Assembly (NCBI GenBank): GCA_015680685.1
Contig: MNCI01016050.1
Location: forward strand, 1 to 64,000
DNA from: Gnetum montanum
Taxonomy: Eukaryota > Streptophyta > Gnetopsida > Gnetales > Gnetaceae
Length of the DNA stretch: 64,000 nt
Direction: 5' to 3'
Of the stretch, positions 1 through 13,041 are shown in pieces; the first letter of the stretch is position 1; every line of letters begins with the position of its first letter. Under the pieces are notes generated by a model that saw only the letters and a list, made by a program, of their open reading frames with translations, was not told the DNA's origin and did no database searches. The translations under genes and the position numbers were made by a program.

Positions 1-1129
1 CATAGTCTACCAACTATCATCAGTGTAGTCCACTGACTACTACTAATATAGTTGTCATTTATCATAAATATGGAATGGACTTCACCCATAAAGCCCATCC
101 ATTTACTATAATAACAAACTTTTGTGACTATGGTGGAAGTGCTAGAAATGGGACAAGGGTTGGGAGTTGGAGAAATGGTGTGATCCATCAGAAAGTGCTA
201 TGCCTGGTGTAAATACTATCTACGTTGCTCGTTGTTGAGTTGGAATGACTACGCTAGGTGTTGTTGGAAAACTGGAAATTTCAAAAATCCCACTGTTGCA
301 CTTTTGCTAGGTCTTGATGGTGACTACTCTAGCTGTATCTACTATGACTATTGAAAGTGTAGTTCTAGTGACTACTGGAAATGGCTCCAACCTAGTTGGG
401 GCTATACCCCTACAAAAACTAATGAAAATGTTGTTTTTGGCCATTCCAAAGGCATTTTCAGCCTTCCTAAGCCTAGATATGGATATGAGGTACCTATTTC
501 TACTTGGTAAACAAGGAAATAACAACTTTTGAAGCATTTTTTTGGCTCCAAAAAGCTGAAGTATGTAAGATTGTAGATCATGGACTACATATCCTACATT
601 TACAATGAGTCCCTACCCCCCAAGATAGAAAATGAAGGTTGCAAGATGAAATTTTTAGTGGTGTTTTAGCATGTGATAAAATATAGAGAAAGGGTAAAAA
701 ATACACATATAGTATTTGATAGAATAGATAGAAATAACAAGAATGAAAAGACTCATTAGATTTGGAGATGCCTACTTAAAGTTTTCTTCTTTACAATCAA
801 GCCAATAACAAAAGAAAGAAGCACCCTTTTAAAAATTTTCTTCTCATTAAAGATCAATTGTAATCAATAATGAAAGTATAATGAAGAAGGAATTAAATGA
901 GATAGATGATAATTGAAATAAAAAAAAGAGCTCCCTTATAGAGAACTATGCTAAATAAGGCTACTTACACTACAACATTTATCACTTATAAATATGAACT
1001 AAGATTGCAAAGGATGAATTAATTAATTAATCTCTAACTAAATCTTTGGATCTTGAAATAGAATTTGAAAATGACCAAGATGGAAGATTTGTGATTACTC
1101 CACAATAGTCAAATAATAAATATTTGAAT
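1..1129. other. Unassigned AT-rich sequence
   Basis: I recognise no gene or element here. Short open frames exist on both strands but show no family motif and no paralogue in the window. It may be older decayed repeat DNA downstream of the LINE remnant that starts at about 1130. Confidence 0.4.
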
Positions 1130-3149
1130 ATTCTATTTTCTAAAAAATGATATTGCATCTATACTTCAAAATATGAAAGCGAACAATAGGCCTTATAACA
1201 TTATAAGGAAATCTAAAATTCATAGAAGTAATAGGCAAAAAGCCCAAAAAAATCATCTTATTATAGCTGACAATTTGGAATAACTTGGCATGCCTAGATT
1301 TAAGTGTGTTAAGCAAAAGGACATTGCCAAAAAACATGAGCAAAATCATATGTAGCTTCAAAAAGAGGGAAAATAGAATTATGAACTCCAAGATATTCAA
1401 GGCATTTGCCAATAGGTAAACCCTAGTGAAGAAGATATCAAAGAAATTGTTGAATTTTAGGTAGAGTAGGAAGTTTCCCTATTCACTTAAAGGAGGATAT
1501 CCAAAATTGTTTTAATTCCTATTTATGCCAAAACTTGTTGTATTGATGACAATAATTGAGTTCTACAAAAGTTGAAATAAAACATTCAACTTATAAGGAA
1601 AAAGTTTCAATTCATTAGTCCCACAAAGATCATAAAAAATACTTTGCACCAAAGTATCTAAGTGTAAATAATGGTGAAGAAAATTATAAATTTGATCAAA
1701 ACAATGATGCATAGCTATAAACACGTTATACAAATTATCAAACATTTCCCAAGAAATCCTTTAGTTGACAAGATGTAGATAGCTAAGAGAAATTACTCCT
1801 TTCTAAAACCAACAAGTAGCCAACTAAGGATTTGTAGTAGTAAGAGAAGTAGGTGAAAGAGGTGAATACCATGGACAAATCATAGAACAAAGACTAGAAT
1901 TTATCTTAACAATAGTTTAATCTATAAAATCATGTAATACCTGCCAAGCCTTCCAAATTATTTTGAAGATATGAGATCCATAAATGATAATCATATCAGA
2001 AGAAATAATCTAATTAGCAAAGTGGATACCTTTCCAAAATGGATTTTTCTTAGAAAATGCTTGTTCTAGCCTTAGCTAGAGGAGAGTTCCTATAATGCTA
2101 GAAGCATCCACTTTTCCACCAAAGTAAGCCCATATTTAAAAGAATTTAAAAGACTTGAACCACCATTTTTCTTAGGGCAAGTAGCAATATTCCAAGAAAC
2201 TTGGTAAAAACATTTTAGAGAATTGCTAGAAGACTTCATGAAATCTAGAAATAATCATTCTAACTTTTAATATGCAACTTGAGAGGGAGTCAAACATGAA
2301 GAATAATATACATTAGTAGAAGCAAAAATTGATTTACAAACTAGACACTTGCTTGTAAGAGTAAAGGATTTTGTCTTTTATTTATCAATTTCCTTCTAAA
2401 TTTGAGAGATTACTTGATCCCAAAGATTTAAAGTAGGTCCTTTAAAATAAAAGGGATTTCCCAAAATCTTAATAATATCTTGATCCTAGATTAGCTTCTA
2501 ATATTTTTCAAGTAGCTAATGGTAATTATTTTTGAAACTATAAACAAAAGGATTTAGTCTAATTAATAGTAAAGCCAAAAAAAGAATAACATTAATCCAC
2601 TCAAAACAAGAGGAGGTATATTTTGAACAAGAAAAAAGGAGTCATTGACAAAATGCATATTAACAAGTTGATGTTAAGGAGAAGAAAGAAGAACTTTAGT
2701 GATAGTCTTATTATGAATATCATAATTTAATTGATGACAAAGAAAGTCTATTATATTATTGAATAGGTAAGAAGCAAGAAGACAACATTGTATTACTAAC
2801 ATATCAATAAAGAATGGATAAGTAATATGAAATGTAGTAGCTATTCTAGTAGTGGCATCTGAGAATAAACATTTCATCATATGTAGAAACTTGAGGATGA
2901 AACTAAGTTTAGTCATGATTTGCAAAATGAAGTCCTAGTTAATATTGTCATAAAACTTTGCATAACAAGCTTAATAAAGAGAATATCCTAGCCCTCATCT
3001 TCTATACACTAAAGACCTTTTCAAGCAGTAACCACATTATTTAAAATATATATACTAGGGAAAAAACCTATTTGCTAAGGAGAAATAATATGATACTGAA
3101 TCTTCTTCAAATGCAATGCCAATCATTTAGCCAAATTTTGATATAATAC
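1130..3149 (-). pseudogene. LINE (non-LTR) reverse transcriptase, C-terminal two thirds, decayed
   Basis: Read from 3149 downwards, the minus strand gives a recognisable plant LINE RT. An IIAK-LANRL-like segment is followed by ISP-QIGF, then the motif A region (YDNIN-stop-DFILQIM near 2970, where the family has a Trp in place of the stop). Next come FLHMMKCLFSDATTRI and the catalytic aspartate motif, seen as FVNDS where the family has FADD. A C-terminal part near 2200-2100 resembles the usual SWNIVTCPKKEGGLGLLN region. A zinc-binding zf-RVT-like end (VFWQCPFA) lies near 1320. Several frames and stops are needed, so it is dead. The 5' side stops exactly at 3149, where LTR A begins, and the missing upstream part resumes at 13042 on the same strand. 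It would have copied LINE RNA by target-primed reverse transcription. Confidence 0.75.
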
Positions 3150-3740
3150 TATCACATCCCTATTCTTGAGTGGTGGCACTGCATAACAAAGATGGTATCC
3201 CTTCATAATAATTATTATAATTATTATAACAAGACTTGAAAATGCAAGTTGTAATTTTAAGACCCATAAGGATGCATTCTAATAACAAGCATGTTTCTTC
3301 ATATAATCTTTGAAAGTTTGACCTAAGATATTTATACCTAGGCATAATCGGTCATATCAACATGGAGTTGCAGAGCCAATCAAGTCAAGTAACAAGTGCT
3401 ATGTGAAGTGGCATAAGAAGAGAACTAGCCATCCTTTTTAGTCAATTGCAAGCCTAACCATGGTAGGAGTGCTAGATAGCTTCTAAGGGATAGATGTTGA
3501 AGGAAGATAATCCCAAGGAATCCTCAAAGTATGACACAAATACATTATTCTACATTAATAAAGCATTCTTTTCTTTTATTTTTTTCTTTTGCATGTTCTC
3601 TATTATTTTCTTTATGTCTAATGCTGAATGTGTTGTATATTTGACATTTTCAACATTTGTCACATTATCATCTTTCAACATAATATCAAATATAATGTAT
3701 ATTTGACATTTACTATGATATCTATGAACAAGATGTCACA
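3150..3740 (+). repeat. 5' LTR of element A
   Basis: About 590 bp that aligns along its length with 12523-13041 in the same orientation. Shared tracts include the CATGGAGTTG(C/T)AGAGC stretch, GCCTAACCATGGTAG, and ATTAATAAAGCA near the 3' end, which may hold the polyadenylation signal. It is followed by a tRNA-iMet-like primer binding site, which marks it as the 5' LTR. The left edge cuts the LINE RT frame. The terminal TG appears decayed to TA. I could not identify a convincing target site duplication. Confidence 0.7.
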
Positions 3741-3742
3741 TT

Positions 3743-3754
3743 TGGTTTTAGAGC
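3743..3754 (+). other. Primer binding site of element A (tRNA-iMet type)
   Basis: TGGTTTTAGAGC lies 2 bases after the LTR end. It matches the common plant LTR-retrotransposon primer site TGGTATCAGAGC except for two bases. Confidence 0.6.
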
Positions 3755-6059
3755 AAACCATGTTCTAAGGGTCAATTAGAATCAAGGACCAACTATAATT
3801 CGAAGATAAACCATGAAGCCATGGCCTAGGAAGAGTCATGGACTACTACTAGATGCACCTCATGTCTAAGATGAATCCCATCAACTAACAAAATTTCTTC
3901 ACAGTGAATTTCATGGATATCATTAAACAAGATATCTAGATATGCCTTAATAAGATACATCAACTACAAGAGATGTTGGTACAACAAGGATACACTAGTC
4001 CAAGTAACTCTTAACCATCTTGTAGTAATGCTAGGATGTTAATTGATTAAGATTATATTAAGCTTCTTCCAAGAGGGTAGTAACCATATCTTGAGTTAGT
4101 CTTATCTTCCCTAGAACTTATTGTCTCTAAATACCTAGCCCCTATAACATGGCATTATTCACCTCTAGCCAAGACCTGTGCATTGGTAAGTTTCATGAAA
4201 CCAATAAGGATTATTACCATGAAACCCATAGGAAAGTCAATACTCAGTGGTTGATGTTTTCTTAACCTTTTCATTAGTATCTTGCTAGGGTATAGGTGAG
4301 AGGATAGGATTACATCATACTTATGAATTTATAAAGGTATATATGTTACAGTGTGTTTAAGAGTTGGTATGTCATTTATTATCAAATCCAAGTCATCTAT
4401 AATTCCTCATATCACTCATACATCAACCTAGTAATGTTAATTTGGAAAAATAGGATCTTTTTTTCCTTTTAAATCCTAGAAATATAACTTAGTTTTTAGA
4501 TCTTAAAATCCTACCTAATGTGTAGTAGTTGTTGAGATGATTCCAATGGTACAAATTTTGTCCTAATTAAACTTACGATTTGAGAGATACTGCTATTCAA
4601 AATTTCTCATTATGCATGCTAAAAAATAAACAAATAATTGATTAAAATTTTAAAAACGTTTTAAAAATAAGGATGAATAAAATAATAATAATAAATTTTT
4701 AAAAAACTTAATACCAAAAGTTAAGGGTTGTAATCAAACACCTAACTTATTTTTTGTCAAACTGAACTCTTAATCATTGTTAAGCTAGCCACCAAAGTAA
4801 AGTCTTCAATTGATGAAAAAAAGGTACATTATTATATAAATTATATAATAATAATAATAATATATATATAAACACACACACACACACACACATAATTTTA
4901 TCTAGATTAGTGTCAAAATCTATTATCTTCCTAACAAGTGATGACAACCAATAGTACAAAAATATCTTACCTTTTGGAGACAGGAAAAATTTTCACCAAT
5001 TGATGGAAATTTCAAAAAAAAAATACATAAAAATGAAGCAAGAAAATTTAAATATAAAAACACAAAAAAAATAGGAAATAAAATAATTTTATAGAGTGGT
5101 AGCCAATTAGAAAAAATGTCCATTATTAAATGTGCTCATCTTGGAGTCATATTGGGATGGGTGATCTCTCAAGAAGTTTCATTTTCTATGCACAATGTTT
5201 TGGAATTTGAATGGCATGATTTTTTATTTTGAAAGACTTTTTTGGTAAATGAAGAATCATTTTCTATAAATTTTGACCTCTTAGACATAATAGCAAAGTC
5301 AAATCTATCTCATAGAGCTCCAAAATTTAGTTTTTACTCCTTATTTAATACTATGCCTTAATACCTTTGGAGACTCTTTTTAGCATAACTTGGATATACA
5401 ATGTCTGTTTCTAACATATGAATAGTCATTTCTAACCATCTTAGCCTTTTTAACTCAATGGTAAGGTCAAATTTAAAATCTAGGTACCTAATAATTAGAT
5501 GAAGCCTTTTATTGTATCTTAAGATACCACAACTTAGATTGACTGACCATGCCTAATAATTTAATCATTGAGGCTAATAGATCTAGCTTCTTGGCCCATA
5601 TTAGGAATTAAAATTAGATGCTCAACCTCTACAAATAGATTGTCTTAGCTTAGTAACCCCTAGGTGTTATTACTTACACTACCAAAGTCAATGTTTTAAG
5701 GGGGGCATTAAGGTCATTACAGAGTCAAGGTAATGTGGCTAATTATTACCAACTAAACAAATTAATTAGTTTGTGAACCAAAATGGTCAAGATGTATATC
5801 AATTTATCCTCCAACTAGATTATGTAGAAAAATATCATGGAGAATCGTAATCTTATTCCAAAAAGTTTTATGATACCCATGAGCAATAGCCCAAAAGAAA
5901 ATCTAAGAACAAGAATGAAACTCGCAACATAGAATGTGCTTGCAAGATTCTTACCCAAGGAAAAACAACATTCACTATGTCCACCATGGATCTTTGATTC
6001 GATTGAGTATCGATGTCCACACATCCTAGTGAAGTTACAAGGTTTGAATGAAGGTTAGA
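3755..6059 (+). mobile_element. Internal remnant of element A (5' side), family unresolved
   Basis: Between the primer site and the first recognisable E1 sequence I find no clear gag, protease or RT motif. Around 3870-4020 a forward frame reads like a short gag-type segment, but not convincingly. 4430-4900 is very AT-rich and holds a microsatellite. The boundary between A and the inserted E1 piece lies somewhere before 6060 and cannot be fixed by eye. A may be a non-autonomous element or just too decayed to read. Confidence 0.4.
4833..4892. repeat. Compound microsatellite (ATA/TA then AC)
   Basis: A run of ATA and TA units is followed by about ten AC dinucleotides at 4872-4892. This is a simple sequence repeat inside the remnant of element A. 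Confidence 0.9.
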
Positions 6060-7374
6060 AGATGCAATCTTTGAAATTCTAGAATTTTAGACCATGTGCA
6101 TTTCTTAGCTAGGTCGATGAGGCATAGCTGCCTTGACTACCACACATGCAAACCTCTTCCATGTGGCCAATCATCACATCTAGTTGGGAATGATACATGG
6201 GAGAGACATATCTCTTCTAGAATAATAGAAGGCCAGGTTCCACAATAAAAATCAAGGATATTGAGGTGTCCTACTCGGCCAAGGCTATTGCGTAGGCACT
6301 AAGGTTGCCTAATATTGGAACATAGTTAGCAGAGCTATCAACAAAAGGTGATCCTAAGGCTAAAAAGAAGTGGACTCAGTGGTATTACAAGGTTGACTAT
6401 AAGGAGTACAACGTGCTCACACCAGTGAAGTGCATCTACTTTAAAATTGTAGCTTATCACCTCAATCCAATAGTGAGGCCTAGCTAGGTGGCCATCTTTT
6501 CCACTTGAGCATGTGCTGCACTAAGTAGGAGATTTCCTATAAACCTTCCATAGTTGATCTATTTGAAGATCAAGAAGTGTTTCAAGGAAAATGAATGTGG
6601 AAGGAAAACCCTACTCTTTTCATGCCTCATCCAAAAACTTTGCAAAAGGGTGGAAATCATCTATTATGTTAAGGACACAATTAATCATGCTCCTTCAACT
6701 TCATGATCTGAAATCATGAAAGAAAAGACACCTATCACAACTAAAGAAGAGGAGCAGCTACCACCTTCACCACCTACTCAAGAAACAATGTCAGAGGCCT
6801 ACGTAGCCATTGAGCACTTGCACGAAATCTAAGAACATCTCTTGTGTGAGCAAGAGCAGTATGCAAGGACGAGCAATGTAGACCCATCTATGTATTGACG
6901 AGTAATAAGTCACCTTAATGAGCTAGCTCAAAAAATCAGCTAGATGGAAAGGGGTGGACCAATATTCTTTGTCTAATGAACATAGTTATCCATGAGGTCT
7001 GATTCCAATGCTCGAGAGGTGACAGTGTCATTACCACGACACCATTTATTCCCAAAAATATTTGGGAATGCTGCCTCCTTCTCGATGCATTTGGAGGAAG
7101 GTAAAGAGGTCACTGTATTGGTGATGTAGCATCAAGGATAAAAGATTATAGCTAAAGTAGTTACTTACTACATCACTAAAGCACTTAATGCACCTATAGT
7201 GTTTGTACTAGACATATTTTCAATTTGAGATGTGCAAACATCCACAGGCATGATCAGTAGAAAATTGAATGTAGCCCAACATGAAGAATTACTAGATCAA
7301 CTGGTGGGAGATATCTTTGATTTTTAGAATAACATCACTGCAACCTGGTGAGAGCTATTGGAATCAAGGGGAAA

Positions 7375-9060
7375 ATGCATTAAAACGCCATCAAATTTGG
7401 GTTGCAGCATCTTGAATAAAAATTTACCTAAGTGTCAATATGAGGTCACTTTTTACAAATTTTTAAAAGTGTTGTAACTCTGTTCTCCATTTCTCCAGAG
7501 TTTTGTCAGCCTAATGGAGAGCATAGTCAACTCTAAAAATTAATTTTTGCAATTTTTTCTAAGTTTCATCGTGAAGCAAGAAGTTACAAATTTTTCTAAG
7601 TGTTGGGACTATGCTTTCCACTACCCCAGATTATAGTCAACACAAGGGCCAGTTTGTAGATTTTTCTAAGTGCTAAGACTATGCTCTTCATTTCCCTAGA
7701 GCATATTTAGCATGAAGGCCTAGTTTTACAAAAAATTTCTACATGTCGAGACTATGCTTTCTACCAACCTAGAGCATAGTTAAGCACAGTCAACTAGAAG
7801 CCAATTTCTGTAAGTTTAGACATGTTCTGGGACTACACTCACCCCCAGTTGGAAGTGTACTTAGCCTCCCATGGAGAGCATAGTCAACACACAACCATTT
7901 TTTACAAAATTTTATCTAAGTTTTGGACTATGCTCTCTCTCAATCTAGAGTGTAGTTAAGCATAGCAATCAGAACAACATCCAAAGGCCTCCACAATGTA
8001 GCACTAGCATTCAACTCAACTCCAAATCACCTCTCACAAGTGTAGTTAGCAAAATGCATAATTTTTGTACCCATTTTTGTCCCCCAAATTGTAACTATGC
8101 TTGATCCCACACAAGACACTGTAGTCTCCAAATTTGCATTTTTTTCAAGGTACATTGCAGTCCTCTCGATGTGTATACATGCAGTTGGCAGCATATTCAT
8201 AGTCTTTCAACCTCACAGAGTCTAGCAAAATAGCGTAGAGCACAACACTACTAGCCTCATTGGAGAGCGTAGTTGGATGGTAACGTAGTCCCAACTGTCC
8301 CACTACCACGTGGCAACTCCTCTGCACTTCACAAGAAACCTAGTCCTACAAATACCCCCATCCTCAACATTTTAGGGGTTCGCAAAAACCTAAAGCACTG
8401 GTGCATTTGGATTAGCAAGAATCAAAGAATTGGTGAACCAAAGGCATTCTAGCGAACCAAAGAGAGGCAACATCATGAACCATTGTAGCTCATCGAAGTC
8501 CACCACTATAGCCCATTGCACACCATAGCGACCAACTTGGTAAGCATAGACACCATAGTGGAACATTAGTCTTTGTGGTCAAACACCCCCAAGATTTTAA
8601 CTACATTGTCCACTACACCTATTGTACACTATGTACCTTCTCACCCCTTCTAGAGTTAACTACACTCAACCCCATTTAGGGTGGTATTCCATTCTCTCTC
8701 ACTCTCTTTCTTTGAATTTTTAGCATTTTTACTTGTATTTTTTAGCATTTTACTTGCATTTTTTGTTATTTAAGTGCATAGTCATGCTTGGGTGGTAGTT
8801 CTCACATGTTGGCACCTTTGTTTTTAGTAAAACCCTTAACTATGCTCACTACCTATTGACATCGCTAACATCAATAACACCATGTGAACACTTAGCATTA
8901 TTTTGCATTGCATTTGGTAAGTCCCTATTGGATCAACAAGACCATTCTAGGCACCTTGTCTCCACCTCCATTAAGCACTCACATAGACTCAAGGTTAGGA
9001 CTATGCATCCATGGACCCCTTAGTGTTCCAACCACTGATGTTTTTCATTGCTACATGGAT
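7375..9060. mobile_element. Insertion of about 1.7 kb inside the E1 extra ORF
   Basis: Comparison with the three other copies shows that the coding alignment stops after GGGGAAAATGCATT and resumes at CTTGGAGGGGAAACTC. The intervening DNA is absent from the other copies. It has no recognisable coding motif. Its first half is a decayed tandem repeat and its second half is pyrimidine-rich (CTCTCTCACTCTC near 8695). A solo LTR or a non-autonomous element is possible. I see no clear target duplication, so the edges are approximate. Confidence 0.6.
7480..8330. repeat. Degenerate tandem array with GACTATGCTC...GAGCATAGTC motifs
   Basis: Units at roughly 70-100 bp spacing carry a variant of GACTATGCTCT followed within 15-35 bases by its inverse, AGAGCATAGT(C). 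Clear examples are near 7606, 7676, 7749, 7831 and 7927, and each could form a short hairpin. Flanking text such as TTTTTCTAAGTG recurs between units. The array is old, since units differ at many positions. Confidence 0.65.
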
Positions 9061-10552
9061 CATCTTGGAGGGGAAACTCAAAATGACTCAAGCACAAAAT
9101 CAACACTTGGCCATGGAAGTTGCCAAATTATGTGCCCATCTTGTTGATCCTACACTCCTTAGTCTGACAATAACTAGAGATGAAGCTTTCCAACAGCTTC
9201 AAGAATGACTCAAGAAGGCTAAGGAGAGAGTAGTGATGACCATCTTCAACCAATCTATAGTAGAGGTAAAGACATATTTAGTTCTGAAGGACTTGTCTCA
9301 GATGCACTAAGAGAACAAAGAATTGACCACAAAAAATCATCACTTGCACAATGTTGATGCCTAAAAAGAACAAATGTAGGAATTCATTCATGAACAAAAA
9401 AAGAAGCTAGATAAAGTGAATATTGAATTAAGGAAATTAGCCATAGAAAATCAAAATATGTTGATGAAAGAGGTTCGTTCCTTGCACCAGAAATATACTA
9501 TTGAGATTGTTGCCTAGAAAAATGAAGATTTGAAGTTTCAAAGAATTAAAAACCACTATAGATACATGGTTGGCTAGCAAAAGGAAGTAAATGAGAAGCA
9601 CATACAAATGACAAAGGTAAAAATAAATGAAGCTCTCTAGCAAATTCAACAAGGAAAAGAAGTTTGGCTACCCATCATTGATGGGATTGATGCCTACAAC
9701 AAAGTGAAGATCTAACTAAAGGAGTTGTAGATAGAAGAGATGATAGAATACAAGGATTTGTCCAATCTTTGTTATGCAAACCTAGCAATGCTAACTTCCA
9801 GATGATCATAGTCAAAGTTAAAAAAATAAGTGGCTAGCTCATATTTGATAAATGAGGTAGAGTTCAAACACCATAAATACACCAAGCAGAAGCTTGAGAC
9901 TACAAATGCTAAACTCAAAGTTCTTAGAGCATGATTCACAAATCAACAATCAACTGCTAGGAACTTAGCCAAAAGGATAAATGATTACTAGGAGCTAAAG
10001 GATGTAGTTAGAGAATTCAACATTAAATGAAAATAATCCATTGCCTAGTTTATCATTGCAAAGGAGCTCTTTCTAGAAATCCCATGTCCCTAGGATGTGC
10101 CCATTTTGATCCACATTGGCAAAGCTACATGGATAGTTCATGATCCTAGAAGTAAGGAGGAGAAAATGAAAGCTTTGCTGGATGCTTTTTGCCTCCTACT
10201 AGAAGTTGTAGCAGCAGTAGGATAGTGACAACCACCTTGATTTTCACACGTGTGTGAAGCCAATGAAGGTTCCTCAAAACCTTAGGAGCCATCACTGCCT
10301 TAGACTGTTTGATCTTTTTCACCAAACTTCACACCATCAAGAACATGTTGTCCAATTTTGAAGAATCATGTCATGGTGTTCAATTTTGTGTCATGAACAC
10401 CATCATTTTTGTAATGTGTTGATCCGTACACTCAAGCACTCCATTTTTGTCAATTCAATTTGTTTTATTTGTGAAAGGTCAATGAATAATCCCATACCTT
10501 CCTAATTTTGTAAAAGAACTTAAGGATAAGTTTTTATTCATTCATGGGGTTA

Positions 10553-11393
10553 TGATGAGTCAAATTTCTTGGCTGCATTGACAAGGCCTCATCGATGTAG
10601 TGTCCACTTTTTGCCTATAAATATGCACCTACCAACCACATTTATGGCAACAAGATTTTAGTAGTAGCAAAGCTCTTGTAGTTTGTTCATTTGAGAGTTA
10701 GAATATTTCTCCCAAGTGCCTACATTAGGAGTCATTGAGTGTATAGATCTTTATTTGAGCATTGTTGTACCTAAGCACGATAGTATGTGTAGTAATAAAG
10801 ATGAGCTTTCTGATAAACCTTGAAGCACTCTGGATAGATTAAATATTTCATTTATGCATTTAATGTTTTTAATTAATTATTTTCTAGTAATTAAGCTAAT
10901 GAAGTAATTAAGTAAGATAAGCTAGATAGGTTAAAGACATAAGTATGACGGCTTCAAGCATAACACATATTCGCTTGGTAATCCCAACAGTGTTATTGCT
11001 TGGCGCACCTAGTAGTAGAGCACTTGGTAACCCAATAGTAGATACATGGGTTTAGGATGTGTATAGAAAGTGGGATTAGCTACTTATGTTAAACTAGCTA
11101 GAGATCAGTAGGTTAGTTACATTAAGTTAGCTATTAAATTATCTTGTCTTTCTCTCTATTAGGCACCATAATTATAAAACATAAAATTGTAAAAATCATA
11201 TGCCTTAGTTACACTTATCCATACCATATGCTTCACAAGTGTAATTGGGAAGACAACAAATGATCTTAGGGCAAGGTTCACTGCCTAGAAGATCAGTGCA
11301 CCAAAAACTATAAAGTTCTTGGAATTCAATCGGATCATGCATGAACGCTTGTGATTTGTATGGTTGGGCATAGGGGTACCTTGCTGCTCATCA
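10553..11393 (+). repeat. 3' LTR of E1
   Basis: 841 bp starting TGATGAGT and ending GCTCATCA, so the ends form a short inverted repeat. It follows the short 3' untranslated region and the G-rich tract CATGGGGTTA. Shared landmarks with the other E LTRs are the TATA-like TATAAATA at 10616-10623, AATAAAG at 10794-10800, the late block CACAAGTG(T/G)AATTGGGAAGA, and TGGTTGGGCATAGG just before the end. E1's gag-pol and 5' LTR are missing. Confidence 0.85.
10616..10623 (+). promoter_or_regulatory. TATA box of the E-family LTR (E1 copy)
   Basis: TATAAATA about 63 bases into the LTR. Equivalent TATA-like motifs occur in the other copies at 14486-14495 (-), 31504-31512 (+) and 52504-52511 (-). This conserved position supports use as the retrotransposon promoter. 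Confidence 0.6.
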
Positions 11394-12522
11394 CATGGTA
11401 AAGAAAGAACAATCAAGATTCAGGAGAAACCACATAGCATTAACATTGATATTTAAAATTTAGTCATTAGAAATACATGTATGTGATTCACACACATTTA
11501 ATTGCCAAAATAACATGTCCAGATGTTATACTTTACCAAGTGGCATACTTATTTAACCAAATAGAGGAATTTTTAAAGAATAAGTTATTCTTAACCCATG
11601 TCAATATCAATCTAGTGTCATTTATTCTCTATAGAGACTTTAATGTGAAAGTTGAAAGTAGTATATATCAATTGTTAAAATATGGATATGTAAATGTTTC
11701 CATTAATTTAACATGCAATTCCATTGGCTAGTGCATGTTATGCTTACTTCAAATATTCAATAGAAAAATTAAATCCTAGAACTCAAGAACAAATTACCTT
11801 GATGGATAGTACTCATCAAGAATCATAGTTTATCAATTATGCTACTATGATTAATGAAGACAAATTAACATCGTTCTTTATTGAGATCCTAAACTATATT
11901 TGGTATAATGCCTAATTCTTCCAAGTTACCAAGTTTCTAGAGTTAATTCCAAAGGAAGAAGTTAAGAAGAAAGATCAAGCCCTACTATCATGAACAAGGT
12001 CATCCAATCATCTATGACTTGTGGTATAATTACAACTACTTCCATTAATTCTTAAGGTCGATCAAGATCCTGGAGGCCATTAATCTTACTTTTATTCATA
12101 ATCTTCTTGATTTATATATTTTTTAATTTATATTTTAATTAGGTAAGTAAAATATCGTAGGGTAATATAAGTTGGGAATAAAGGACTTGTCGAGCCTTCA
12201 CTTCGGTGACCACATATGAGTTGCACTTTGTGCAACCCTAGTTAGGATTTGTGATTGGTGGTTAATACACCTTTAATTCACCTCTTATCATTACCTTAGA
12301 GAATGAGGTAATTATTGATAAAATAAAATTTAATTCTCATATATTCTTCTTACTTTTATTTTGTTTGTAGAATAAGCATAAGAATAATGGGATATTTAAC
12401 CATACTTCAAAAGCAAAAAATCAAAGCATTGAAGCATAGGAACATGGAAGGAAACACTGGAGCTAGAAAAAATCATAAACATGGATTCATTCAAGGATGA
12501 ACAAAACCTAAGGGGGGTAGAT
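11394..12522 (+). mobile_element. Internal remnant of element A (3' side)
   Basis: Sequence between the end of the E1 LTR and the 3' LTR of A. Forward frames around 11740-12050 are partly open but match no family I recognise. It ends in the purine-rich tract CCTAAGGGGGGTAG (12508-12520), a normal polypurine tract position directly before the 3' LTR. Confidence 0.5.
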
Positions 12523-13041
12523 TATCATATTCTCATTTTTGAATGGTGTTGCTACATAATGAAGATGATGTCTCTTCATAACAAGTGCTATAATTATTAT
12601 AACAAGACCTAAAAGAGCAAGTTTTAATTAAGACTTGAAAGGGCTCGTTGTAATAATGAGCATCTCTCTTAAGGTGAACTTTAGAGATTTGACCTAAGGT
12701 TTTTATTCTCTGGCATGAGAGGTTGTATCAGCATGGAGTTGTAGAGCTATTAAAAATGAGTAACAAGTGCTAAGTGAAGTAGGATAGGAAGAGGAATGAC
12801 CATCCTTTCTAGCCTATTACAAGCCTAACCATGGTAGAAATTCTATATAGCCTCTAAAGAATAAATGACAAAAAACTATATCCCCAAGGAATCCTTAGAG
12901 CATGACCTAGATACATTATTCTATATTAATAAAGCACTATTTTCTTTTTAATTCTACATTTTCCTTCTTATCTTATTTACGTATAATGTAGAATGTAACA
13001 TATATTTGACATTTTCCATGACATTTTAAAATGAGATATCA
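12523..13041 (+). repeat. 3' LTR of element A
   Basis: About 520 bp colinear with 3150-3740 in the same orientation but diverged, including small indels. It is preceded by a polypurine tract and followed directly by the upstream part of the LINE RT on the minus strand. That placement shows A was inserted into the LINE. Confidence 0.7.

Larger units (their letters stand above)
6060..10312 (+). pseudogene. E1 extra ORF (plant transposon-like domain plus coiled coil), decayed and interrupted
   Basis: Copy 1 of the E-family extra ORF. It aligns with the copies at 28303-31156 (+), 14822-17594 (-) and 52809-55653 (-). The globular domain starts at about 6160 with the block seen elsewhere as MWPIITSSGEWYMEETYLF, and continues through a conserved AYFKIVAYHLNP-like block near 6440. 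From 9060 to about 10090 it codes a long heptad-rich helix. The end is well conserved (KEEKMKALLDAF near 10160), with the stop at 10310-10312. The N-terminal roughly 120 codons are not recognisable. A 1.7-kb insertion at about 7375-9060 splits the frame. Many TAG and TGA codons interrupt it. Function is unknown; it may be structural or accessory. Confidence 0.7.
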
